Shown here: positions 51,701 to 63,047 of the stretch, one piece after another
Numbering within the stretch: position 1 is the stretch's first letter
Layout of the letters: each line of letters begins with the position of its first letter
Source: Mercenaria mercenaria
Taxonomy: Eukaryota; Mollusca; Bivalvia; Venerida; Veneridae
NCBI RefSeq assembly: GCF_021730395.1
Contig: NC_069365.1
Coordinates: 23,038,001-23,102,000, forward strand
Direction: 5' to 3'
Length of the DNA stretch: 64,000 bases
The notes under the pieces: generated by a model
Told to the model about the DNA's origin: nothing
Seen by the model: only the letters and a program-made list of their open reading frames with translations
Databases searched by the model: none
Translations under genes and position numbers: made by a program

Positions 51701-53533
51701 TGGTCTGCAATCGTAGATCAATATTCAATGTAGACTCGAGTCTAACATCATTAATCAACATTAACAACAATGTAGGTCGAATGTCGGTCTGTGACTTAAA
51801 CGTTTTAAAATACTTGGAAAGTCTACAATAAAAGTTGATCTATGACCTGATAAATTTTGAAAGCTGATCTGCGAATGCAGACCCGCATCTACACTGAGTG
51901 CTGATTGTACGACTTACATGTCTACTAGATATAATTGTTCTAGCAGATATACTGATCAGAAAAAGCTTCCTCGCCATTTGTAATTTTGCCAATATTTTAA
52001 AAGCTACTGAAAGTCTTTTTTTTTAATTTAGCAAACTGATACTGCAGTAAGTTGTTGAACACATTTCAAAATTGGAGCAAAATCAAACAATGACATCACA
52101 TAACTTACACATTTAACGACTTCGACCCGTAACGCAAATTCGTTTTTCCGCCAGTGCAGGTAAGTATAATCATTGCAGTCTTTGTATTTTGTAACAATAT
52201 GCAAAATACTTCAATATGATTTCACTTTTTTTTTATATCTCTCATGAGAATGTATGGATTCATATGACGCTGTGATAAATATATATTGTAAATGTACATG
52301 TATACTGTGATCATCATTTACAACGATGAGCTGTAAATGCTTAAGTCGAAATAAAGTTTCTGTTCTGTTCTGATAAAGATGAAAATTTATTGGGGAAAAT
52401 GCTTAAAAAATACGACTCTGACGGATACCGAACTCACGCACACAAAAATACAAACATTATAATGATTATAGTACCCTGTAATATCGCAGGTGTTAATATG
52501 GTGCATTTTTGTGTTGCTATAATTGATAATGAACTGTAAACATTACCTACTAAATAACAATCCGTTCCACCATTAAAAGTATAAAAACATAAGTTATCCT
52601 CAAAACCGAATTGTAGCGATAAACGTTTTAAGAGAAGAAAATGAAAACAAAAACAAAATAATGTAGTTGTCATGACATATCGAAAAATGATAACTTAATA
52701 TTCGTATCGTATCAAAACAGTTTCTATTAGAATAGCAGGTTGTAAAATATATATTGGAATGACGCCTATTTTTGAAATTTCAACATGTTATTCATAACAT
52801 GTTTACGTCAATGTCTGCTTAATTAAAAACAAAGGGCTTTAGTAATATTTTAGAAATTGGCAAAATAAGAAATGTCGGTTTAGCTGTTTTGCTTAATATA
52901 GATGAAATTTACTTATACTCACCACGACGTGTTTTCCTCAACCATCTTCACGAACGCCCTGGCGGTAGCTTTTTCCGAGGCATCTAGATTTGGATAAGGG
53001 TTCTTGTTAAAGTATTTGCTCAGGTATTCTATGATGAAGTTACTATCTGGAATTTCTTCACCATTGAACAAAATAAAAGGACTTTGGCCCTTCTTTGAAA
53101 ATCCCTGACAGTCAATCGTCTGAAATGCGAAAATTACTTTGAAATAAAAATAAGGCATTCTGTTGTGATTCACATAAAATTGCAAAATAAAGCATGCATA
53201 ACTGCAAACAGAAACTATTTTGCTATTTGCTTTTAGAGTAACGACGATCAGTTGTCGGTAATCATATCTCATTACAAACGTAAGCTTTATGCATAGCTTT
53301 TTTGCCGACATTGTAAAATCATAATCAAGTGCATGTGTATATATAAAAAGTCAAAAAGTATTGACAAATGTTACCTCAAAAGGTATCTCGTTGATTCTCA
53401 GCCAAAGCTCTAGTTTAATGGCGAATGGGGAAATGTTGACAACATCACGTGCACGTGACCTAGGAATCACGTGCAGATACACAACATCTTTCTTGTACTC
53501 CTCCTTCCATTTAGGATCAATTGTTTGAGACAT
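48787..53533 (-). CDS. FAXC-like (failed axon connections) GST-fold protein
   Basis: Five exons on the minus strand: 53375-53533, 52923-53119, 50390-50501, 49910-50047, 48787-48948. They splice in frame to 255 residues. The order matches FAXC/metaxin-like proteins. The thioredoxin-like N-domain has VVYLHVIPRSRARDVVNISP and FAIKLELWLRINEIPFE, then SKKGQSPFILFNGEEIPDSN and FIIEYLSKYF. The GST C-domain has AFVKMVEENTSW, FVYRYVENIDEY, KRAHGHGIGRHSTGEIQQIG, DIQAISDFLGNKKYMMGDTP and VDCSVFGVLSQVVYVP. The GHGIGRHS and GDTPT...D motifs are family hallmarks. In Drosophila, fax modifies axon development with Abl; the biochemical role is unresolved. Human FAXC has a longer N-terminus with a membrane helix that this model lacks. 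A candidate acceptor (ATATTTCAG) three bases before the ATG suggests a further upstream exon, which may be UTR or coding. Confidence 0.9.
49440..49640. repeat. Degenerate short tandem repeat (GTAGATCGACATTCAG-like)
   Basis: Loosely repeated ATCGTAGATCAACATTCAGT / TAGACTTTGGTCTGCAAT words, 30-40 bp apart. A related block occurs at 51570-51900 in another intron of the same gene. Confidence 0.55.
50699..51106. mobile_element. hAT-like MITE (408 bp) with 8-bp TSD, carrying a tRNA-like core
   Basis: Terminal inverted repeats TCAATCTGACTAAAGTAC and GTACTTTAGTCAGATTGA match over 18 bp and are flanked by an exact direct repeat TAACTCAT (50691-50698 and 51107-51114). Subterminal inverted copies of GATCTGARAACGACCTATTC also pair. 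The 8-bp duplication fits the hAT superfamily. No transposase. A tRNA-Thr-like sequence sits near the middle (50882-50954). The element is in the intron between FAXC-like exons 52923-53119 and 50390-50501. Confidence 0.85.
50882..50954 (+). pseudogene. tRNA-Thr(TGT)-like sequence inside a MITE
   Basis: The anticodon arm CTTGC-TTTGTAA-GCGAG (anticodon TGT) and T-arm CCGGGTTCGAGTCCTGG are well formed, as is the A-box TAGCTCAGTCGG. The acceptor stem (AGCCGGT against ACTAACC) has several mismatches, and the D-stem 3' side reads GGCC rather than GAGC. It looks like a tRNA gene captured by the element and then eroded; Pol III transcription from the A and B boxes remains possible. Confidence 0.65.
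51570..51900. repeat. Degenerate tandem repeat related to 49440-49640
   Basis: Words such as GTAGATCGACATGCAATGTA, GGTCTGCAATCGTAGATCAA and TGTAGACTCGAGTCTA recur at irregular 30-45 bp spacing. Intronic in the FAXC-like gene. Confidence 0.55.
52200..52372 (+). mobile_element. LINE 3' end with TTCTG tail
   Basis: It ends AAGTCGAAATAAAGTTTCTG, then TTCTGTTCTG: an AATAAA just before a short pentanucleotide tail. The upstream part is AT-rich 3' UTR-like sequence without coding capacity. Intronic in the FAXC-like gene. Confidence 0.5.
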
Positions 53534-53544
53534 TCTCTGAAATA

Positions 53545-53652
53545 TAGACTTCCTTTACATAACAAAATATAGACTTCCTTTACATAACAAAATATAGACA
53601 TAACAAAATATAGACTTCCTTTACATAACAAAACATAGACTTCCTTTACATA
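53545..53652. repeat. ~25 bp tandem repeat upstream of the FAXC-like start exon
   Basis: About four to five copies of ATAGACTTCCTTTACATAAC + AAAAT, one shortened. It lies within 120 bp upstream (minus-strand sense) of the predicted start codon. Confidence 0.85.
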
Positions 53653-53936
53653 ATAAAAATCAAATTACAATTCTTTCAATAAAATATAGCAACAAATTAA
53701 AACAAAAATATCAGTTATGTAATCTGCGTGTGTTTGCATATTGTAAAATCAAATACCCCACCTACTTAGTTATATCCTTTTATATCTAAATTGCTGTCAG
53801 TATATATACCGGCCTAAGTAACTCTACATGTATATGCAGATTTAACACTATATAATACCCTCATACCATCTAACCATCTCTTATCATAGTGGTCAGATAA
53901 AACTGGGTTATGTAAATATGTCCGTTTCATATTGAC

Positions 53937-54247
53937 TTAAAGGTCCAATACTAAAGAAAGTGAACATTAATTTCTTTTAAAAAACAGAATATTCAATTTC
54001 TTTAATGAAAATTGTATGTAGAAATTCGAAATAATCGCAGTTATGTACAATTGTGTTTTGCTATGAATATGAAGAAATTAAAAGACCTTTGGGTTATTCT
54101 GTTTGATTCATAAATTTTCACATGATACCATAATTTCTTTGAGTTCAAAACCTCTGTAAATTTTACCTGCCTAACTTCTTATTTAGTGTCTTGAAAGCTA
54201 TCACTGGGTTATGAAAAAAATCACTTTCCTTAGTAATGGACCTTTAA
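53937..54247. mobile_element. MITE, 311 bp, ~26-bp TIRs
   Basis: It begins TTAAAGGTCCAATACTAAAG + AAAGTGA and ends with the inverted counterpart TCACTTTCCTTAGTAATGGA + CCTTTAA, with about three mismatches. No coding frame and no certain target-site duplication. Confidence 0.75.
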
Positions 54248-54249
54248 AC

Positions 54250-56000
54250 ATATTAAGGATGTTTTTATATTTAAAGTATTGTGTCTTTCAGAAATCTCTC
54301 AATGGAATTTCTGTTAATAGCTTTCTTGAACAATATCATCTGTTTGCATTTTAAAAATAATTGATCAGGGTTTTTCAAAATTGTGACAGGACAATATAAG
54401 AACCATATAATATAAGAAGGCACCGTCAGGCATGGTTAGCTAGAAAGCAATGCAAGTTCTAGTCTTTTTTACAGAAATATTTGAAATATTTTATTCCATC
54501 TTTATATGGAGAGCCCACGATTTAAGTATTAAGTCACTATAGTTTAAACAATTTTTTCGTAAAACAAAATGCATTAGAATTTTAAGGACTTATTGACTTT
54601 TATTCTTTTTATCAGTGGGTGTTTCTCTAAACATTTTACTTAAATTCAATAAAGCAACAATATCAAACACCATGACACTTATTTCGGTATGGTAGAGTAA
54701 TCAAAATTATACTCGATAAAATTACGGTTCTAGCGTTTCACGTTCGGCACCTTCACATGGAAACGACACTTACGTTGACGTTTTGCTATACGAAAATCAA
54801 ACCTTCACCCAATGGAATTACGTTTATACATTTTTTTTAAAAATCTATTCATTTCCGACGACAATATCCGAATCTCTGCATATCCGAATAAAACTAATTA
54901 GAGCATAAGCTTCGTGAGCGGTAATCCCACATCGTTAAGCACCGTAATACTCTTAGGAGGCAGTAAACAGTTTTCAGCTGTTAGTGTCGAATTGGCCAAA
55001 TTTGTCGAATTTACAAATAAGAGGCAATTTACGGAATGAACTTCTAAATAATAATAATTGCTAGAATTTAAGTTTCAGCGGCTAGAATTGAGTTTCGCTT
55101 ATTTAAAAAAAGAATAGTTGAGTAGCCTTGATCTTGATATTATGACGTAATGACTTGTAGATGCGAATACATGCCTCCGCTGAGCTAGCTTAAAGTGGAG
55201 TTGTCATTTTAGCAGAGGCTTCAAGAAAACTGGAATAGTGAAGAAACGGTACAGATGGCACATATATTTGAGTTTATTTTCAGATTTTACAGTGTTACCA
55301 GAGTATGACACCGTGTAGCAGAAGGGGCTATCATTTGCAGGGAATTTTCTACAGCGATTTGAAAATTGGCAAATTTAGCTTTTTTCGTCATCAGTTTCCG
55401 CGACCGGGAGAGCACAAAATTCAGGTCTTGTAAACAGAAAACTAGATATTAGGGATGTATTGCAGATGGTTAGTAACGATAGACATACAGTCATGTAATG
55501 TTGCAATATCTTTATTTCAGGTGTGTGGTTACAGACTTTTGTGTAAGGTTTTGAAAGTTGGGTAGGCGACTTTAGGCCGAGAAGCTCCGAAAACTGTTAA
55601 CTGCTTCCTTATCTATCAAAAACACTTATTAAATACATGCATGAGTAAAACACTTCTCGGTATTGGCTGATTAATGCCATTTCGTTATTTCGTTCTGTCG
55701 CAGCGACACAACGATAAACTTCGAATATTTCCCTTCCTGACTTTACGACCAGGGCTGAACATGACTACCCGTATAATAGAGGAAACAAGAAAAGGTTTTT
55801 CTATGCTTGTTAAAATGGCTGCTCGGATAACATCTGAAATGATCCTTGCCAACCCCCACAGCAAAGCGAGACATTGACCTTTCTGACAGATATCTGATGT
55901 TTGTTCACGTAAACCAGTCTCGCCAACTAAAGCATATTATTTGCCAATTCACGACAATTTTATAATCTGGACAAAAAAATAGACGGACAGAGGGTAGGCG
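54250..56000. other. Intergenic region, no recognised feature
   Basis: No gene, RNA or clear repeat was found. A short frame at 55674-55877 has no domain signal and is not called. Confidence 0.45.
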
Positions 56001-56028
56001 CACGCATGCATATCACCCTCTATATGAA

Positions 56029-56420
56029 ATGTTTCTGCAAAAGCCACAGACAAATCACAAATCCTTAACATTGCGTTCTAATACAGATTTAATTTTTTAT
56101 ATACCAAATACAAACTATGAAATATTTAAAGGTAGTATTTTATATTCAGGGCCGATTGTATGGAATTGTTTGCCAATAGAAATGAAAACCTCATCTTCAT
56201 TGCCATGTTTTAAATTTAACTGTATAAAATGGATCGATGGATGAATGGATTTTAATGCTAACTACATTTTATGTCTTTAGTTTTATGCATATATAATTTC
56301 TTTGATTTCTGTTGAATATTTGTTACTATGATCATAATACTGTTCATTCTAGATTAGCTAAATGGGTTATCCTCTATAAATTAAACCCTACTCACTCACT
56401 CACTTACTTACTTACTTAAT
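56029..56420 (+). mobile_element. LINE 3' fragment with ACTC/ACTT tail
   Basis: The frame 56029-56244 reads SLTLRSNTDLIFYIPNTNYE, then KGSILYSGPIVWNCLPIEMK and LPCFKFNCIKWI, the usual C-terminal end of a non-LTR reverse transcriptase (YSGPxxWNxLP). A 3' UTR follows, ending in ACTCACTCACTCACTTACTT. The copy is severely 5'-truncated. Confidence 0.75.
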
Positions 56421-56429
56421 CTATATGTA

Positions 56430-57810
56430 TGTCAAAAAAAATCTTGATATTTTTAAAAAAGTTACACATCGTGTCGCTGATAGACTAACTGATGGAGCAG
56501 ATTAACTTCTATAAGTAAACAGTTCCAGATAATTACCTACCGGCTAGATGATCTGTTAGATGATCTGTTTCGATATTATTTTTTTTGGAATAATTTCTCT
56601 TCTTTATTCTGTCCACTCTTTCTTGGCTCTGAGTGTTTTGAGAAGTAAAGGGACTTAATTATACAAAATTTGAATAGCCTGAGGAGTTATCTCCTGTGAA
56701 GAAAACAAGGGGTCTGAACACAGACTAACTACATTTAAACAGTTCTGTGTTCGTATTTGGTATACAATGATTCTTGTTTTGTGTTTGATCGCAAAGTAAA
56801 AGAAGTATCATTAGCTTGGTGGTTTTTTGCATATACATTTCACAAATTTAGAAGGGATGTAAATCATTCGCGATTTTATACATAAAACACGCCTTTTTAT
56901 AAACAAAATCGCTGATCAAATCGCTGTATTGAAAGAGAACATAATGCCTGGTTAAATGTATCTCCCCTGATGTCCGTTGAGATCAAGTAATCTGTAATTA
57001 CGTTTATTTCTTTCTTCATAATGACACTGATAATTTCTAAGGAAACCGTCTCCTCTATTTTCTCTTTACAGGCTCATCAGAGATAATAGATATTGTAATT
57101 ATTTTCAGAAAGTGCTATTTGAGATGATTTTATGGCAGAGATATTCATCTTAAAGGACTCTAACAACTGATGCCAGTGTAACCTGATGTCTAATATACCT
57201 CAAAAGTTTCCATGATTTACTTAAACCAAGATACAATATAAATAAATATCAAATTTAATAGAAAAAAAATGCAAAATCATACTGGAAAAGTCTGAAGAAA
57301 AGGTTTTATAATGTTATGTTATTTATTTAGCTGTATTAGGAATATTAAATTTCTCACCGATGTTTTTTAATTTGCAATTGATTTGTTTACATAAATCTTA
57401 GTTCATGATTTTACATTATGCACCAAGAGCGTTATAGAACTATTGCATAAAGGCTAATTGTTATTAATATGAAAAGGGATTGATCGAGTTTAAACAAATA
57501 TCTAAATAGCTTTATCTACATAGATACGTGTTAATTTTCGTCTTTGTCTACTTAACATAGAAGATCTAATGTCGTCCATTGTTAGATTGCCAACGTAAAT
57601 AATTACAGACTGTAAGAAATAAAGATATACACATGTCTTCATTTAATCACTTTAAAACAGGATAAAAAGAAGTGAACTCAGGAGTATAGAATCTGGGAAC
57701 TTACACGCGCGGAACTTAACGAGACAGGCTAAAAGTGAAATTTTGGACAAACGTTTGTATAGTTAATATGTATTAAAAAGCCGTTGCTGCAAAAGCAAAT
57801 CTAGACAAAA
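56430..57810. other. Region upstream of the RING-protein gene
   Basis: No gene or RNA recognised. It presumably includes the promoter and 5' UTR of the gene starting at 57811. Confidence 0.4.
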
Positions 57811-60647
57811 ATGATCCAGTTAAAGAAAGTAATTAATCAAAAGCAGGAATTCCATTCTCAAGGGAAAACCTCTACAGGGACCAATGCGCGTTCAGGTAAA
57901 CCTTTCATTTCACTTTATATTTAGGAATCTTCTTTCAACACCGATCTACAATGTACTAGTCGTTTAGGATAAAGTGCCATTTAAGCAGCTCAATCATTTT
58001 GGATAAGGATGAACACGTCTATGTTCCTAACAATGACTAGTTTAGTAAATAAGATGTAGGTATTTTTCATTGAGAAGTAATTGATTCCTTCCTATCAAAT
58101 AATAAACATGATTATATCTGCCTCATCTGACAAATTATCATAAAATATTAGTAGTCATTTGTAGTATATACAAATAACATGAGGACCCGCCCGCTTAGCT
58201 CAATACGAAGAGCTTAGATCTACGGGTCGCTCTACGTGTCGCGTGGTCGTAAGTTCCATCCTCGGATGAGGCGTATGTTCTCCGTGACGATTTGATGAAA
58301 TACATTGTGTCTGAAATCATTTGTCTTCTACGTCTGATTCATGTTGGCAGCTCCTTGCGGAGAAGGTACAGAATCCAGGAACACTGGATAGGTTAACGTT
58401 ACATAATTGAAGTACTGTTGGAAAACGGCTAAAATAACCCCAAAACAAACAAACAAATAAATAACATGAATCCAAGCATGTTACATTTTCTGAAGACAGC
58501 GCACGGCAGTTGTCTTTATCGAAACAACCAGCCGTATTCGGAGACTACGTTAAATGGGAAGTATTCGGATATATTAGAAAGCAATTTACTGAGAAGGCAA
58601 AACACCAGTTTTAGAACTGCATCGCATACCCTGGAGGTTGAAGTTGGACGTTATACTGGTATTGATAGACAACAGCGTGTCTGTAAAATGTGCTTAAGTC
58701 ATTTTGTTGAGTCCGAATATCATTTTCTATTCTGTTGTAACAAGTACTCAAACATTAGACAGAAATATTTTGTAAATACAGCCTGGCCGTCTGTACAGAA
58801 ATTCATTAATATTATGTCATCTACTAATAAGAAAAGAGTGATTAAAATGTTAAATATGTAAGCGAAGCTTTTAAATTACGGAAACAAACCCTTAAGTTCT
58901 GACCGCTTTATAGGTTAGTGAACTATGTTATGTTTTGGATTATATGTTTCGCTTTATGTATGTTATAATTGTTTCTTTATTTCATGTCAGTATGTCTTGA
59001 CCATACTTGTAATAGACATTGTGAATGCTCAAAGGCATTTGTAATACCGATTTGCCAATAAAAGAAATGAAATGAAATCAAATGAATCACGGTTAAAACA
59101 AACGAAACTGCCGATTTAATTACGGACTCAGTAAATTAATTGCAGAATAAGTCTTATATCAGTTTAAATGTAAATGTTGTCGAATCTGTTTTCACACGGA
59201 AAAATCTCTTTTTTTTTCAGTTCATACAGAGGAGGCTACATTGTTCTGTTTCCTATGTGAGCAGTATCTAGATACACCTAAAGAGCTCCCGTGCAAGCAC
59301 ACATTCTGCAGATCATGTCTTCAACAGTTTTGTCTAAGCAACGCAACAGATACCGGATTTCCGTGCCCGAGGTGTCGAGCCCAGGTTAAAGTGAAAGACC
59401 CGACCCAACCACTGATAGAATGGGCAGACACTATACCAACAAATTATCAACTTGACAAACGACTTGAGAAAATTAGAGTTCTAGAAATGGAGAAGAAGAA
59501 AGAGAAATGCGCTTTTTGCTTGTCCAAGTGGAAAGCAACCACAGCAACAAAATATTGCAAATCTTGTCAAGAGTACTTCTGTACGGAGTGCGGGAATCAT
59601 CACTGGTTGCTCAGAAGGTCTAAAGAACATAGAGTGTGGCTGATAGAAGATTTAGTCACCCTTAAGACGGACTCATTTCTGCGTTCAGGTCTTACAACCG
59701 TTTTCAACGCGAGTGTAAGAGGCAAACACATCACAGAGGGAGGGAATAAAAAGAAATATGACAATACTGTCGACACGATTAACATCGAAATAACTGGAGC
59801 CACGTTTTTACCTAATGGTTCCATAGTCCTAGCTGATAAGGCCAACGAGAAACTTGAGCTCTTTGATGACCACTTCCGGTTTGTCGTTGCTTATAAATGT
59901 CCATGTCACGATGTTCTTGCATTCAATAACTATTTCATCGTAGTCACGTGTCCATTAGAAAACTGTTTGAAGATGTTGAGTATTTATGATAGGGAAATAG
60001 AACATGACAAAACAATTGATTTGGGTGCTGAATGTTATGGCCTTTGCTATATTGATGATGAGTGTAATACTAATAACTTTGCTGTGACGGTGTCCACACG
60101 ACCAGTCCAAATTTTACAATATTCCGGACTGCGACGAACAGATAAAATTGAAATCGCCCAAGGATCTATCTCAATGCTAAGCCCGGTATATATCACTTTT
60201 TCTAAATTAAAGCAGCTGTTCTTTGTCTCTGATAAAATTCACCAGTGTCTGAAATGCATCACAACAGAAGGAGAAATTGTTTGGGAGAAGCGTATAACAG
60301 ATTGCAGAGGACTGACTATATTTGAGGAGAATGTCCTTCTGGCGCGAAATGATCGCAAAACAGTGGACTTGATAAATTCGTCTGGTCAAATTATAAAATC
60401 CGTCATACCGTTTGAAGATGGCCTTTCTCAAGTCAATACACTGTGTAGTGATCACTGGAATATGGTTGGCAATACGAAAAGATTGCTTGCTTGCGACAAT
60501 ACTGAACTGGTTCGTGTGTATCTAACAGAAGATCCTCTAATGGACGAAGACATTCGCATCTATATGAAGAGACAAACATCTAAACTAGCAGACGATTCCG
60601 ATACTGACGAATCGGAAGTCAAATCAAGCGTCTGCATACTTCTTTGA
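57811..60647 (+). CDS. TRIM-like RING/B-box protein with C-terminal CaaX motif
   Basis: Two exons, 57811-57895 and 59221-60647, join in phase 1 (donor TTCAG|GTAAAC, acceptor TTTTTTTTTCAG) to give 503 residues. The long second frame has no ATG before the RING, so an upstream start exon is needed; this one is inferred. RING C3HC4: C38, C41, C53, H55, C58, C61, C77, C80 (CFLC ... PCKHTFCRSC ... CPRC), which suggests E3 ubiquitin ligase activity. A B-box-like zinc site follows at about 117-150 (CAFC ... CKSC ... CTECGNHH). The last about 300 residues look like beta-propeller strands of NHL/WD type (FLPNGSIVLADKANEKLELF), an inference. The chain ends ESEVKSSVCILL: Cys-Ile-Leu-Leu is a CaaX box of the geranylgeranyl type, suggesting membrane anchoring. 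The intron holds a SINE and a LINE fragment. Confidence 0.85.
58186..58460 (+). mobile_element. tRNA-derived SINE (copy 1) in the RING-gene intron
   Basis: The head CCCGCTTAGCTCAATACGAA has an A-box, followed by a decayed B-box (GTAAGTTCCATCC). The body reads GTGACGATTTGATGAAATAC, CATTGTGTCTGAAATCATT and CAGGAACACTGGATAGGTTA, with a CAAACAAACAAAT tail. The same family occurs at 62240-62525. The LINE fragment begins directly after the tail. Confidence 0.82.
58466..59080 (+). mobile_element. LINE 3' fragment with AAATG tail
   Basis: The frame 58466-58861 reads LLRRQNTSFRTASHTLEVEV, CKMCLSHFVESEYHFLFCC and NKYSNIRQKYF, the zinc-knuckle C-terminus of a non-LTR reverse transcriptase, like the tail at 2199-2492 but diverged. 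The 3' UTR ends GCCAATAAAAGAAATGAAAT. It is severely 5'-truncated and lies wholly in the intron of the RING-protein gene. Confidence 0.78.
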
Positions 60648-60830
60648 GAAAATTGAACAAAACAGAACAACAGTTGACTTGAACTCACTCTAACATAGAT
60701 ACATGAATGTAAACATGTCGGAAGAATTTGAAAATGAATCACAGGCAGTACTTCATTTGTCCAGTCAGTCGGATCAGATTTTTACTTAGATTGTTGTGGA
60801 GTCAGAACTGTTGATTATAAAAATAATTTC

Positions 60831-60836
60831 AATAAA
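60831..60836 (+). terminator. Candidate polyadenylation signal of the RING-protein gene
   Basis: AATAAA lies 184 bp after the stop codon, in AT-rich sequence on the same strand. Position and hexamer are the only evidence. Confidence 0.45.
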
Positions 60837-61284
60837 TTTATTTGATGTATATAGTGATAGAAAGGAGATAAATCAACGTTTCAATTTTCAAGGATGTGTG
60901 CATTCAAAATACAATTGATAAAATATACACGAGTGAGCGTGATGATATAATGAAAGAACAATATATAAGATAAAACATTATGATATCAGTTGACATTATA
61001 TTACTTAGTGACACAGTCTCGTCCGCCATCACTAACTAAAATATGCAAAAATAGAAAAAAGGTAGAATGATAACTAGATATAAATTCAAAACATTTTTGC
61101 GGATCATAATATTGTGACTACTGTGTAATGTGGGCCGTTTAAGGTTAGTTATGACGTAGATTAAAACTCGTGTAAAAACTTACATAACAGACACTATTGA
61201 ACTTGACTAGAATAATACAGTTTTTCGGAGTTTTGTTAATTTTTGGTTAATGTGCTATTATTAATGAACGACTGGTTCCACTTA

Positions 61285-61365
61285 TCACGTCTTTGGTATG
61301 ACGAAGCCAGTGATCAAACCCGCACTCGAAACGGATGCTCTACCACTAGGCTACCGCTAAGCTAT
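61285..61365 (-). mobile_element. SINE fragment, tRNA-like head
   Basis: On the minus strand it reads CGGTAGCCTAGTGGTAGAGC, ATCCGTTTCGAGTGCGGG, a decayed B-box (GGTTTGATC) and then GACGAAGCCAGTG-type sequence inverted next to CATACCAAAGACGT. The A-box-like TAGCCTAGTGG is clear. It is another SINE family than the ones at 58186 and 62240. Confidence 0.6.
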
Positions 61366-61450
61366 GTAGATATCATAATAATAAAACCAGCAAAATATTT
61401 TTCCAGATTGTAAAGCTTCAACTAGGCAAACATCTTGTTTAAATTGTTAC

Positions 61451-62005
61451 GAAAGATGAGTAAAATATGCAACCAGACCGACACTGAAATTGAGACTCGG
61501 CTACTATAAACGTCTTGAAATACTCGTCACATTGTGAATAGGCACTGTAAGAATATATAGTCAAGGTCCCGTGCTGGGCGTCTGATGTTATACACTGGGA
61601 AGAATGTACGACCAGGCTTGGAACTCAGAACTGATGTTATACACTGGGAAGAATGTACGACCAGGCTCGGGACTCAGAACTGATGTTATACACTGGGAAG
61701 AATGTACGACCAGGCTCGGAACTCAGAACTGATGTTATACACTGGGAAGAATGTACGACCAGGCTGGGCTCAACTGATGTCAACATGGAAGAATGTACGA
61801 CAGCTGGACCAGAACTGTGTTATACACTGGGAAGAATGTACGACCAGGCTCGGAACTCAGAACTGATGTTACATATGATTAGCATTACAACTGAGTATCG
61901 CTAGTACCTTAGCTAGTTCAACTAAGCACTGCAATATAAACAAAGTATCAGGAGTTTTTCCCAAGTTTTTCCCGTCGGTCTGGTTGCATATTTTACTCAT
62001 CTTTC
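61451..62005. repeat. Inverted 32-bp repeats flanking a minisatellite
   Basis: 61451-61482 (GAAAGATGAGTAAAATATGC + AACCAGACCGAC) and 61974-62005 are exact reverse complements. Between them lies the 49-bp minisatellite. No target-site duplication was found. It may be a TIR element with an expanded internal repeat. Confidence 0.85.
61580..61870. repeat. 49-bp minisatellite, about 6 copies
   Basis: Units CTGATGTTATACACTGGGAA + GAATGTACGACCAGGCTCGG + AACTCAGAA. Two central copies have deletions. The open frame through the array is an artefact. Confidence 0.93.
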
Positions 62006-62239
62006 AACTAAGTTATTTCCCTTACCTTTGCCTAGCATTCCCCCATTAATTCGTTAGTACCTTCATGACAACATGCTTCTGTTAAACAGTTTTTCTTACA
62101 TCAATTTGTTTCATACCTTCAATGGATATTTTGATCAACATGGCAAATACAATCAAATGATTAACGATTGTTCAAGCACAATTACACGCATTTGTCCTGT
62201 TTGTATATAATATTTTTTTTATTTACGTTCTATGATGAA

Positions 62240-62525
62240 CACGCCGCCCGCCCGCTTAGCTCAATAGGGAGAGCGCTGATCTACGGATCGCGGGGTCGTG
62301 AGTTCGAGCCCTGGGCTAGGCGTATGATCACCGTGACGATTTGATAAAAGACATTGTGTCTGAAATCATTCGTCCTCCACCTCTGTGGGAATTGGCAGTT
62401 ACTTGCGGAGAACAGGTTTGTACTGGTACTGAAACCAGGAACACTGGTCAGGTTAACTGCCCGCCGTTACGTAACTGAAATACTGTTGAAAAAAAAGCGT
62501 TAACCCAAAACAAACAAACGAATGA
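62240..62525 (+). mobile_element. tRNA-derived SINE (copy 2)
   Basis: The tRNA-like head CCCGCTTAGCTCAATAGGGA + GAGCGC has an anticodon-like loop CTACGGA (ACG, tRNA-Arg type) and a good B-box GAGTTCGAGCCC. The body ATCACCGTGACGATTTGATA, CATTGTGTCTGAAATCATTC, CAGGAACACTGGTCAGGTTA precedes a CAAAACAAACAAAC tail. It is better preserved than the copy at 58186. Confidence 0.87.
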
Positions 62526-62682
62526 TGAACAGACTACAAGCATTTAGGAGTGACCTGTCGCTTTTATCAATAGATTTGAAAGGTTACTGGAATAAACAAC
62601 TTTAATAAAGGGGTACCCTACCTTTTAATAACTTAGTTTTTATAATAAATTATTTAAATGACTGCGTCCTTCGACAATTAGA

Positions 62683-62748
62683 CGCTTGGTGCAGTGGTAA
62701 GCGTGACAGCTCTAGAATCTAACTTTTGTGAGTTCAAATTCCAATGGA
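62683..62748 (+). other. tRNA-like fragment
   Basis: GACGCTTGGTGCAGTGGTAAG resembles a tRNA 5' half with an A-box, and GTGAGTTCAAATTCC resembles a decayed B-box. Stems are not convincing, so it is a likely tRNA pseudogene or SINE head. Confidence 0.45.
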
Positions 62749-63047
62749 GATAATTATCATTTTCAGTTTTTATTTTGCTAACATACATTTTGAAATGATG
62801 ATAATGTTAAAGACGTATTTGAATTGCATTATTTGTATTATTTTGCTATTTTCTCATATAACAGGTTTTTCAAATATCTTCTTGATTATGAGGATGCTCC
62901 ATTGGACGAGTGTGTTTGAAATGTATTGAATGTATTGAAATTGTATGAATGAAATTAAAAATAAAATTGAAATGATGAAATAAAATGAAATAAAAAAACA
63001 TGAAAAATGTAAATAAAACAAATTCAATCATAAAACAAATCACTCTG

